Shown here: positions 26,094 to 34,300 of the stretch, piece by piece
Layout of the letters: each line of letters starts with the position of its first letter
Numbering within the stretch: position 1 is the stretch's first letter
Assembly (NCBI GenBank): GCA_964415525.1
Contig: CAYQAS010000021.1
Location: 1 to 45,201, forward strand
Reading direction: 5' to 3'
Source of the DNA: CAZPUI01 sp964415525
GTDB taxonomy: Bacteria > Acidobacteriota > Holophagae > Holophagales > Holophagaceae
Length of the DNA: 45,201 nucleotides
Translations under genes and position numbers: made by a program
The notes under the pieces: model-generated
What the model saw: the letters and a program-made list of their open reading frames with translations, nothing else
Told to the model about the DNA's origin: nothing
Databases searched by the model: none

Positions 26094-26167
26094 GTCCCCA
26101 CGGCCGCCCGATCATGAAACGCCTGACCTTGGCCGAGCTGGAACGTAGCTTCGGGCGCCGCACCTGA
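26094..26167 (+). repeat. mutL-tail repeat, copy 3 (diverged, terminal)
   Basis: 74 bases encoding RPHGRPIMKRLTLAELERSF and then GRRT plus a stop. It has the same length and end as the mutL tail. The 8 differences from copy 1 fall almost only in third codon positions (Lys AAG/AAA, Glu GAG/GAA, Arg CGC/CGT, Gly GGT/GGG, Arg AGA/CGC and CGT/CGC, last residue Ala/Thr). It has the look of a former functional mutL 3' end. Confidence 0.85.
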
Positions 26168-26206
26168 GGGGGCGGGCGGCCAGATCCGCATTCCTGCTAC
26201 CGCCGC

Positions 26207-26224
26207 GTATCACCAGGTGGTATC
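26207..26224. promoter_or_regulatory. Candidate FapR operator
   Basis: An imperfect palindrome, GTATCACC-A-GGTGGTATC, pairs at 6 of 8 positions around 26215. Its core ACCAGGT matches the reverse complement of the ACCTRGT core that I recall from the Bacillus FapR site. It lies 10 bases before the fapR ATG, a suitable place for autoregulation of fapR-fabH. Not tested against other sites in the genome. Confidence 0.45.
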
Positions 26225-26234
26225 ACTGAATGGT

Positions 26235-26849
26235 ATGGCTGAACCCCGGCGTGGCAGTTTGACCAGTGAGGAGCGCCTGGGGCGCCTTCAGGAGGAACTG
26301 CGCCGGAATCCGCTGCTGTCGGACGAACAGTTGGCGGCCCTTCTGGAGGTGAGCATCCACACGGTGCGGGCGGACCGCCGCCGTGCGGGGATCCCCGAGG
26401 TGCGCAAGCGGGCCCACTTGAACATCCGCCCCCGCAGCCTGTCGGAACACGAGATCGTGGGCGAAATCCTGGACATCGAGCTGGACCACTCGGGGCTCTC
26501 GATCCTGGAGACGACGGATGACATGAGCCTTCGCAGTACCGGCATGGTGCGCGGTCACCTGCTCTTCGCCCAGGCCAATACCCTGGCAAACGCCATCATC
26601 GATGCGGATGTCGCCCTCACCGGCGAGGCGCACATCCGCTACCTCTACCCCCTCTACGCCGGTGAGCGGGTCACGGCCAAGGCCCGGGTCGTGGCCCACG
26701 GGCGCCGCCGCCAGCGGGTCGAGGTCGTCCTCCGTACCCGGGAGCGCATCGTCTTCGAAGGCACCTTCTTCATCTACCGGCTGAGCGACAAGCTCGCCGG
26801 GTACCTGCGCGAACGGCAGTCCCACCCACCCACCAGGAGCACGGAATGA
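26235..26849 (+). CDS. fapR: FapR-like regulator of fatty acid and phospholipid synthesis
   Basis: FapR is a repressor released from DNA by malonyl-CoA, described mainly in Firmicutes. The 204-residue protein has an N-terminal DeoR-type helix-turn-helix (ERLGRLQEELRRNPLLSDEQLAALLEVSIHTVRADRRRAGIPEVRKR, about 12-56). A hot-dog ligand domain follows whose sequence tracks Bacillus FapR closely: SLSEHEIVGEILDIELDHSGLSILE, MVRGHLLFAQANTLANAIIDADVALTGEAHIRYLYPLYAGERVTAKARV, and EEIVF-like RERIVFEGTFFIYR. The ATG at 26235 is preferred to a GTG at 26217 because the GTG lies inside the palindrome. It overlaps fabH by 4 bases, so both are one transcript. It would sense malonyl-CoA and control fabH. Confidence 0.88.
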   Translation: MAEPRRGSLTSEERLGRLQEELRRNPLLSDEQLAALLEVSIHTVRADRRRAGIPEVRKRAHLNIRPRSLSEHEIVGEILDIELDHSGLSILETTDDMSLRSTGMVRGHLLFAQANTLANAIIDADVALTGEAHIRYLYPLYAGERVTAKARVVAHGRRRQRVEVVLRTRERIVFEGTFFIYRLSDKLAGYLRERQSHPPTRSTE

Positions 26850-27784
26850 AGCGCATTGTCCTCAAGTCCATCGGATCCTACGTCCCGGAGCGCGTGCTGA
26901 GCAACGCCGACCTCGAGACCATGGTCGACACCACGGACCAGTGGATCCTGGAGCGCACCGGCATCCGCGAGCGTCGCCTCGCCCGGAGCGACGAATACAC
27001 GCACCACATGGTGGTGGAGGCGGCCCGTCGCTGCCTGGAGGGCCGGGAGGAGCAGCCGAACCTGATCATCTCCTCCACCTGCACCCCGGGGCGCCTCTGC
27101 CCCAACCAGGCCAGCATCATCGGCCATGAGCTGAAGCTGAACCCCAGCGCCGCCTTTGACGTGAATGCCGCCTGCCCGGGCTGGCTCTACGCCCTGACCA
27201 TCGCCAAGAGCATGATGGAGAGCTCGGATCTGTACAAGGACGTGCTCGTCACCGCCAGCGAGAAGATGAGCCAATACACCGATTACACGGATCGCAACTC
27301 CTGCATCCTGTTCGGGGATGGTGCCGCGGCGGTGCTGCTCTCCACCGAGGGCGAAGGCCCCACCATCGAATACGTGGAGCTCGGTGCGGATGTCAGCGGT
27401 GCGCCCTATGTGAACCTTGCCGCCCACGACGGGAACATGATGTTCGACCAGGACGGCAAGCGGGTCTATCGCTTCGCGGTGACCACCATGCACAAGATGC
27501 TGGATCGCCTCATCGCCCAGGCCGGCCTGCAGGAAGGCGAGCGCTACAAGGTGGTGTTCCACCAGGCGAACCTGCGGATGATCCAGTCCGTGGCGGAAAC
27601 CCGGAAACTCCCGGCGGAGGATGTCCTCACCACCATCGAGCATTACGGCAACACGTCTTCGGCCTCCATCGGCCTCACCCTGGATCGTGCATGGCGTGAG
27701 GGATTGATCCACAAGGGCGAGCGGGTCTTCCTCATCTCCTTCGGCGGTGGACTCACCTGGGCAGGCGCGACCCTGCGCTGGTAG
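26846..27784 (+). CDS. fabH: 3-oxoacyl-[acyl-carrier-protein] synthase III (FabH)
   Basis: FabH joins an acyl-CoA starter to malonyl-ACP, the first condensation of type II fatty acid synthesis. The 312-residue protein has the catalytic triad of the thiolase fold: Cys110 in DVNAACPGWLYAL, His239 in VVFHQANLRMI and Asn269 in HYGNTSSASIGL. Other signatures are DTTDQWILERTGIRERR near the N-terminus and LFGDGAAAVLL. Length is normal. It is translationally coupled to fapR (ATGA overlap) and its end overlaps by 32 bases the convergent ACP hydrolase gene. Starter preference (acetyl or branched) cannot be told. Similar condensing enzymes of other pathways are less likely given the fapR context. Confidence 0.92.
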   Translation: MKRIVLKSIGSYVPERVLSNADLETMVDTTDQWILERTGIRERRLARSDEYTHHMVVEAARRCLEGREEQPNLIISSTCTPGRLCPNQASIIGHELKLNPSAAFDVNAACPGWLYALTIAKSMMESSDLYKDVLVTASEKMSQYTDYTDRNSCILFGDGAAAVLLSTEGEGPTIEYVELGADVSGAPYVNLAAHDGNMMFDQDGKRVYRFAVTTMHKMLDRLIAQAGLQEGERYKVVFHQANLRMIQSVAETRKLPAEDVLTTIEHYGNTSSASIGLTLDRAWREGLIHKGERVFLISFGGGLTWAGATLRW

Positions 27785-28376
27785 CGGGCCCGTACGCCCG
27801 GCGCTCCGCCTGGGCAAAGGTCAGCAGATCGGGAAAGAGGGCCTCGAAGCCCTGCAGGATGGATGCGTAGGCAAGGCGCGCATCCGCAATGCAGGCCTCG
27901 AGACCCTCGCCGCGCTTGAGGCGCTTCTGGGCCATGCGCGCCAGGGCGACTTCCACGTTTGCGAAATCATGGTACGAGGCCAGCCAGTCGTGCTTCCGCA
28001 GGGCGGGCAGGATGCTCAGGAGGCGCTCCGGCAGCAGCGGGCGATGGCGGTCGAGAGCGTCATAGAAGGCCGCCGTGAAGGCGGTGAGCTCCTCGTCGCA
28101 CCACCGTTCCCAGGAGCGGGCCAGGGCGTGGTCGAGGCAGACATCCAGCACGATCCCCGCATAGCGTCGGCGTTCCTCTGGAAAATGGTGTTTGAGATCC
28201 AGGAAGGCCGGGTGGGCGTCGGTGTAGGCGTCCAGGCGGCGGTGGATGCGGATCTCCCGCTCCATGGCCGCGGGGAAGTGGCCCGCTGGATCGCCCTTCA
28301 CGAAGTCCCCCAGCAGGCCGCCGATCTGGGCTTCCTCGCCTTCGCCCGCCAGCAGCACATGCGCAAGGTAGTTCAA
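27753..28376 (-). CDS. acpH: Acyl carrier protein phosphodiesterase (AcpH-like)
   Basis: AcpH removes the 4'-phosphopantetheine group from acyl carrier protein. The 207-residue protein shows the family start NYLAHVLLAGEGEEAQIGGLLGDFVKG and the HD-like region REIRIHRRLDAYTDAHPAFLD, then GIVLDVCLDHALARSW and ALDRHRPLLP. The start is TTG at 28376, with GGAGG 6 bases upstream; no ATG lies nearby. It converges on fabH with a 32-base overlap, putting an ACP-turnover enzyme next to the ACP-using FabH and its regulator. The substrate is inferred from the family. Confidence 0.88.
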   Translation of the reverse strand: MNYLAHVLLAGEGEEAQIGGLLGDFVKGDPAGHFPAAMEREIRIHRRLDAYTDAHPAFLDLKHHFPEERRRYAGIVLDVCLDHALARSWERWCDEELTAFTAAFYDALDRHRPLLPERLLSILPALRKHDWLASYHDFANVEVALARMAQKRLKRGEGLEACIADARLAYASILQGFEALFPDLLTFAQAERRAYGPATSAGSRLPR

Positions 28377-28439
28377 ACGAAGGCCTCCAGGGTCGATGAT
28401 GGACCGGCATCGAAGTCGGGTGCCTCCCAGGAGCCTGCC

Positions 28440-29174
28440 GTGACCCCTTACGCCCACCTCGCCCAACATTACGATGCCCTCTTCCGGCTCAATCCCGCGC
28501 TGGTGGCCTTCGTCGAGCGCACCTTGGATGGGCTGGCGGGAAAGCGCATCGTGGATGCGGGTTGCGGCACGGGCACCTTGGCGTTGGAGCTTTCGCGCCG
28601 GGGCGCTCGTGTGCTGGGCGTGGATCTGGATGAGGCCCTGTTCGCCCAAGCCGCAGTCAAGGCGGCGGGCGCTCCTCTCTTCGAGGTTCTTCAGGGCGAT
28701 CTCCGCAGCTTTCCCTGCGAACCCGGTCTCGATGCCGTGCTCTGTCTGGGCAACACCCTCCCCCACCTGCCGTCCGAGAATGACGTCGCGATCTTCTTCC
28801 GTCACGCAAGGAGCCTCCTGCGGCCTGGAGGAGCGCTGATGCTGCAACTCGTGAACTACGACCGCATCCTGGATCAGGGGATCACCGCGCTGCCGCTCCT
28901 GGAGACGCCGGATCTGCGTTTCAAGCGAAGCTACGATCCGCTGCCCGATGGCCGGTTGCGGTTCACCACGCGGCTGGAATCCACGGAGGATGGCGTGGTG
29001 ACGGAATCGGAGCAGGCGCTGCTGCCCCTGCGGAGCGCTGTGGTGGCTGGCTTGATGCTGGAGGCGGGCTTTGCATCGGTGAATCTCTTGGGAGGCTTCG
29101 ATGGGGATGCCTTCACTACGGGAAGTTTGGCGCTTGTGCTGGTGGGCAGCGACTCGGCTTCCGGCCAATCCTAG
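28440..29174 (+). CDS. Class I SAM-dependent methyltransferase
   Basis: This 244-residue protein has the Rossmann SAM-binding motif GKRIVDAGCGTGTLALELSRRGARVLGVDLDEALF (about residues 31-65), followed by LQGDLRSFP and DAVLCLGNTLPHL (motifs II and III). The C-terminal half (RSYDPLPDGRLRFTTRLE and TESEQALLPLRSAVVAGLMLEAGFASVNLLGGFDGD) is typical of small-molecule methyltransferases with a beta-sheet cap, so I cannot name a substrate. GTG 28440 has AGGAG 7 bases upstream. It is divergent from acpH and leads into the methyltransferase and glycan cluster. Confidence 0.85.
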   Translation: MTPYAHLAQHYDALFRLNPALVAFVERTLDGLAGKRIVDAGCGTGTLALELSRRGARVLGVDLDEALFAQAAVKAAGAPLFEVLQGDLRSFPCEPGLDAVLCLGNTLPHLPSENDVAIFFRHARSLLRPGGALMLQLVNYDRILDQGITALPLLETPDLRFKRSYDPLPDGRLRFTTRLESTEDGVVTESEQALLPLRSAVVAGLMLEAGFASVNLLGGFDGDAFTTGSLALVLVGSDSASGQS

Positions 29175-29319
29175 GGAGCCGGGCAAGGACTGCCGAAGAG
29201 AGCTCCATGCCTGTCCTCCCCACCCATTTCCGGAGCTTCCGATCTGAGGCTTGGCGCCGCTGCCATTGTCTTCGGACTGAAGGTGAGGCCGTGTGGGCGT
29301 CTGTGGTCATGGAGGCGTG

Positions 29320-30192
29320 ATGGACTGGATGGCCACCTTTCCCTATCTGAAGGAGGTCGAGCAGGAACTCCGGAAGCGAGGCCTGGAACTCGAATTGGAC
29401 CACTTCTACGGCCCGATCCCCCGCACGTCCGAACTGCCCCCGGACTTCTTCACCCGCCGTTCGGAGATGCCCGGCGTGGACCTTCGGCCGGAGGCGCAGC
29501 TGGCCTGGATGGCCCGATGGCTGGCGTGGGAGGAGGAACTTCAGGCGCTGCCCCGGGAGGCCTCCCCGGAGCCGCAGCAGTTCAACCTGGCCAACCCGTT
29601 CTTTACGGGGGGCTCCGCCGGTTCTCTCTACGGAATCCTGCGGGACGTGAAGCCCGCTCGAATGATCGAGGTCGGCTCGGGCCACTCAACCCTGCTCAGC
29701 GCCCAGGCCCTTCGGCTGAACGCCGCAGAGGGCGCGCCCTGTGTCTTCACTGCCTTTGAACCCTATCCGGCGGACTTCCTGCGCGGACCCCTGCCTGGAC
29801 TTCAGGCCCTCCATCCCATCCGGGCCCAGGACATCCCGATGGAAGCCTTCCTGGAGCTGGGCGAGGGCGACGTCCTCTTCATCGACAGCAGCCATGTCCT
29901 GAAGGCGGGCAGCGATGTCCAATACCTCTACCTGGAGGTGATTCCACGGCTGGCGGTGGGCGTCTGGGTCCATGTGCACGACATCTTCATGCCCTGGGAA
30001 TACCCGAAGGACTGGGTGCTCGGCGAGCACCGGTTCTGGACGGAGCAGTATCTGCTGCAGGCCTTCCTCGCCTTCAACCGGGCCTGGCAGATCGAGTGGT
30101 GCGGTTCCTGCCTCAAGGCCATGGCCCCTGAGCGAGTCCACCCGTTCTTCGCGGGTTCGGGCACGCTCTGGATGCGAAGGATTGCGCCCTGA
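29320..30192 (+). CDS. Methyltransferase-fold protein, probably glycan-related
   Basis: This 290-residue protein has a SAM-binding motif ARMIEVGSGHSTLLSAQAL (about residues 109-127). It is followed by FTAFEPYPADFL, DVLFIDSSHVLKAGSDVQYLYLEVIPRLAVGVWVHVHDIFMPWEYPKDW, and WQIEWCGSCLKAM. This fits the Methyltransf_24 group often found near glycosyltransferase genes. The N-terminal 95 residues are helical and less familiar. The ATG at 29320 has GGAGG 4 bases upstream. It lies in the same direction and 21 bases before the next methyltransferase. Confidence 0.8.
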   Translation: MDWMATFPYLKEVEQELRKRGLELELDHFYGPIPRTSELPPDFFTRRSEMPGVDLRPEAQLAWMARWLAWEEELQALPREASPEPQQFNLANPFFTGGSAGSLYGILRDVKPARMIEVGSGHSTLLSAQALRLNAAEGAPCVFTAFEPYPADFLRGPLPGLQALHPIRAQDIPMEAFLELGEGDVLFIDSSHVLKAGSDVQYLYLEVIPRLAVGVWVHVHDIFMPWEYPKDWVLGEHRFWTEQYLLQAFLAFNRAWQIEWCGSCLKAMAPERVHPFFAGSGTLWMRRIAP

Positions 30193-30213
30193 AACCCCTG
30201 AAAGGGAGAGCCT

Positions 30214-30825
30214 ATGGCGAGACCGGAAACCTCGAATTCGCACCTCGACCGTGGGCGTTGGACGCCTCAGACGCAGATGCTGCGCTGCCTGGAGGCCTTC
30301 CTGTCGCAGTGCCCCATGGAGCCCCGGACGGCCCTGAGCATCGACCTGAACGAGAGCATCGACCGCATGGTGATGGACCGCTGGCCCAGCCTGGTCATTC
30401 AACGGGCGGTCTATCCCGAAGTGGACTGCCAGGCGCTGCCCATGGCGGAGGGGGCCTTCGATTTCACCTATTCCCATCAGGTGCTGGAGCATGTGCCCAA
30501 ACCCTGGCGGGCGGCGGAGGAGATCCTACGGGTCACGAAGCGCGGGGGGCTCGGCCTGCATACCACCTGCGCCTTCAATCCCCGCCACGGCCCGCCCGCC
30601 TTCGAGGACTACTACCGCTTCCTCCCCGCCGGGGTGAAGGAACTCTTTCCCGGCGTGGAAGTAATGGAACTCGGGGAATGGGGCAACCGCGAGGCGATCC
30701 GGCATAACGCTTCGGTGGACGATGGTTATGGCCCGCTCGGGGGGCGCCGTTTCGGGGAGCGGGTGGGTTCGGTCAGCGACGGGCTCTATCCCTGGCTGGT
30801 GTGGATCCTCTTTCGGAAGCTCTGA
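30214..30825 (+). CDS. Class I SAM-dependent methyltransferase (Methyltransf_11-like)
   Basis: This 203-residue protein has a poor first SAM motif (ALSIDLNESIDRMVMDRWPSLVIQRAVYPEVDCQALPMAEGAFDFTYSHQVLEHVPKPWRAAEEILRVTKRGG). The later part is typical: the YSHQVLEHVPKPWRAAEEILRVTKRGGLGL stretch is motif post-I to III. The glycine-rich loop is not a canonical DxGxGxG, so SAM binding may be weakened. GGGAG precedes the ATG. It is 21 bases after the previous gene and ends 522 bases before the giant enzyme. Confidence 0.72.
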   Translation: MARPETSNSHLDRGRWTPQTQMLRCLEAFLSQCPMEPRTALSIDLNESIDRMVMDRWPSLVIQRAVYPEVDCQALPMAEGAFDFTYSHQVLEHVPKPWRAAEEILRVTKRGGLGLHTTCAFNPRHGPPAFEDYYRFLPAGVKELFPGVEVMELGEWGNREAIRHNASVDDGYGPLGGRRFGERVGSVSDGLYPWLVWILFRKL

Positions 30826-31347
30826 GGCGGATGGCATGGACCCTGCTCTCGGTACCCAAAACGAGGGCATGGGTGCTTCGGATGAAACGACTGTTGTGAC
30901 TCGGTTTGGCCAGGGCGTTGAGGGCAGGGGGCGAGCTAGGATGCGGGTTTGGATGGGTGAGCGTGGAGGACAACGGGGAGCATCGGCGGATCCTGGCGTT
31001 GCGCGGCCTCCTCTGTCTCTTTGCTTGTCGCGGCAAATAATGCCGATTCGCGTTTCTGAGGGGGCGCTCGATGCCCGGTCCGCCAGGGGCCTGATCTCTG
31101 AGGCCGCTTCCCCCGCATGCGGGCACAGGCCGTCTCCCTGGGCGGGTCGCGGTACGCAACCGATTCAGGGCGTAGGTGGTGTCGGAATGCGGGATTGCTG
31201 TCTCTATGAGCGAATCGCAATAGGCGACGGCCTTGTTTTCTGCACCGAGGTTCTCCAGAGGGTGCGGAAGGCCGACTGCGTGCACCCGATGGGCCACCGC
31301 ACCACCACGCATTTCCACCGCACCCTTCCTTCCTGACCGGAGCGCGC
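30826..31347. other. 522-bp stretch without a convincing gene
   Basis: This is the longest gene-free stretch outside the repeat array. Open frames here on either strand lack ribosome binding sites or protein-like composition. I see no clear terminator. The AT-rich piece around 31015-31045 could hold a promoter for the giant gene, but no clean -35/-10 pair is evident. CGGAG stands 6 bases before the ATG at 31348. Confidence 0.5.
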
Positions 31348-34300
31348 ATGTACGAAGGCCTTCTCCAGAGCCGGACCATCCTGATCTCCGGGACCCATCT
31401 GTGGAACCCTGGGGACGATTTTGTCCGGAACGGGGTCATCCGCGTGCTGAGGGAGGCCTTGCCGGAGTACAGCCTCAACTTCCTCTTTTACGACTTCAAT
31501 CCCGAGGAAGTGCGCCCGGTTCATGCGCCGCGCAGCGACAACCGCATCGCTCCCTGCGATCTGCCGGGTCTGGCGGGGGCCATCGACGCGGTGGTCATTG
31601 CAGGGCTCTCGGCGGGCAGCGAGATCGAGCCGCTCATGCAGGGCATCCTGGCCGCAGGCCTGGAAGACCGGGTGTTCATGATCGGCGCGGGCTACGAGAA
31701 TGACTACGCCGCCGCCTGGATGGAGCGGGAACCCGCCGCGACGCTGTTCCGCAAGGCGAGGGTCATCACCGGACGCACGGCCAAGCATCCGGCCTGGATG
31801 GATCGTCAGGGCATCCGTTACCAGCACCTGAATTGCCCCGCCATTCTCAGCGTCCCCGCGGTGCGGAGTGTGGCGCCGTTCCAGAAGATCGAGCGAGTGC
31901 TGTTCTCCATCCAGCTGCCCCAGGACCTGGGCGTGCCGAACCAGGCCACGGGCCGACCCATGTTCGAGCTGGCTTGCGGGGCGCTTCTGGCCCTGCGGGA
32001 GCGCTACGACGTGGCGGTGCTGGCCCATCACAAGTCGGAGTACGCAGCCTTCGCCACCGGGATGGCGCCCGAAGGCGTGCCGGTGCTCTTCTCCAGCTTC
32101 GAGGAGCATCTGGAGGCCCTCTACCCGAGCTTCGATCTCGTGGTGACCACGCGGCTCCACGCGGCCCTCTATGCCAATGGCCATGGCATTCCCGGGCTCA
32201 TCCTGAACGACACGGACCGCCACACCCACTGCCTCCATGGCTTCACCCACACCTGGTGGGCCCGGGACGCTGTCTCCTTTGCGGAGCGCTTGCAGGCCTT
32301 GGCGGCCATGGATCTCGCCGAAGTGGCCTTGGAGCTGCAGGCCTTCAAGGCCCAACTCCTGGCGGCCTATGTCCAGACCTTGAGGGAGCCACTTCTGGAG
32401 GTGATGGACCGAGCGAAGCCGGCCCGGATCGACCGGGTGGATGACTTCTCCTTCGATTCCGAGCTCAAGGAGCAGCAACTCGTGCGGCGGCTGGTGAAAC
32501 CCGGCATGAAGGTGCTGGATGTGGGTGCGCACCACGGCAAGTACACGCGGCTCCTGGCCCATCTGGTGGGTCCCACGGGGCGGGTGGTCGCCTTCGAGCC
32601 GACCCCCGCCAGCGCCGAAGTTCTCGAATCCCGGATCCGTCTCGCAGGCTTCACCCAGGTGGAACTCCGGCGCGAGGCCGTCTTTTCGGAGCCGGGTTTC
32701 GTCGAGTTGCACGAATTTCCACAGACCTACAGCTCCTGGAACAGCCTGGGGGTCCCCGCCATGCCGGATCCCCAGGATTCGCGACGCATCGTGCCGGTGG
32801 TGGCCACGCGTCAGGTTCGGGCCAACAGCCTGGACGCCTATTGCCGAGGGGCCGGACTGGAGCAGGTGGACTACCTGAAGCTGGATGTGGAGGGGGCGGA
32901 GTTGGATGCCCTGCGCGGCGCCCAGCACCTGCTGCGAACGGGAGGCATCCGGTATCTGCAGTTCGAGATCTCACAGAAACCCCTCGAAGGCATGGGGCGG
33001 AAGGCCAAGGACGTCTTCGACTACCTGGCCACCTTCGGGTACGAGGTCCATGCGATCACCCCTGAAGGCGAAGTGGGGCCAAGGCTGGGCGATTCAGATG
33101 CCTTCTACGACAACTACATCGCCTTCCGCACCCCCCGCACCCCGGCGGTGCTCCCGGTCCACTTCTTCACCATCGTGCTCAACGGGATGCCCTTCCTGCG
33201 CCACCACATCGAGATGCTGAAGCAGCTCCCCTTCGAGTGGCACTGGCACGTGGTGGAGGGCGTGGCGGCGCTGAAGCACGACACCGCCTGGAGCCTCTCG
33301 CGGGGCGGTTTCGTCTCGGATGAGACCCACCTCATGGGGCTGAGCCTCGACGGCACGAGCGAATACCTCGACGCCCTGGTCTGGGAGTTCCCTGACCAGG
33401 TGACCGTCTACCGCAAGCCCCGGGGGCGGTTCTGGGACGGCAAGCTGGAGATGGTGAACGCGCCCATCCCGAACATTCCGGATGGCGCCCTGCTGTGGCA
33501 GGTGGATGCCGATGAACTCTGGACGCCGGAGCAGGCCATTCGGCTCCGGGAGCTGTTCCTCGGCGAACCCGACCGCACCGCGGCCTACTTCTGGTGCCAT
33601 TTTTTCGTGGCGCCGGAGCTGGTGATCGGCTCTCGGCACACCTACGGCAACCAGGGCGACATCGAGTGGCTGCGGGTCTTCCGGTTCCCCCAGGGCGCCC
33701 GCTGGTCCGCTCACGAGCCGCCGGTGCTGAAGGATGCAAGGGGGCAGGAACTCGCGACGATCCATCCCTTCCGCCACGAGGAGACCGAGGCCCATGGGCT
33801 GGTCTTCCAGCACTTCGCCTATGCGGACCCCTCGCAATTGGCCTTCAAGGAGACCTATTACGGTTACGCCGGGGCCCGGGAGGCCTGGGCCCGCCTGAAG
33901 GCCTGCACGGCATTTCCCGCGCGGCTCAAGGACTACTTCCCATGGGTGGAGGACGAGGCGACGGTCGTCACGGTGGCTTCCCAGGGGATCACGCCTCTGG
34001 CCCACCAGAATGCCGCGGGGGAATGGACCTTCGGGGAGGTGGGGACAGATCCTGAACCCGCCATCGAACCGTTTGCCGAAAGGCCTGTCGACGACCCGCA
34101 GCACATCCTCTGGATCCGGCCCGATGCCATCGGGGACAACCTGCTGGCCATGTCCATGCTGGGGCCGATCCGCGAGAAATACCCAGAGGCCAAGATCTCC
34201 GTGGTGTGCCAGCCCCAGGTGAGCGAGCTCTACGAGGCCTGCCCTCTCGTGGATGACGTGCTGACGGTGGACAAGGGGCGCGCCCTGCGGGACTCGGACT

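Noticed and set aside
25694..26154. CRISPR array
   Set aside because: Repeats are too long, spacers are not unique, and no cas gene is present.
25760..26167. Small gene across the Ns including the last mutL-tail copy
   Set aside because: The frame is an artefact of the Ns, and copies 2 and 3 carry no start signal. More likely they are remnants of mutL sequence.
26217..26234. GTG at 26217 as the fapR start
   Set aside because: It lies within the palindrome and adds residues not seen in FapR; the ATG at 26235 fits better.
30722..31336. Frame crossing the 30214 gene end and the intergenic stretch
   Set aside because: It overlaps a certain methyltransferase gene and lacks a ribosome binding site or protein-like composition.
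31204..32928. Long minus-strand open frame opposite the giant enzyme
   Set aside because: Antisense to the pyruvyl transferase and FkbM domains, with His/Gln-rich composition and no recognisable motif.
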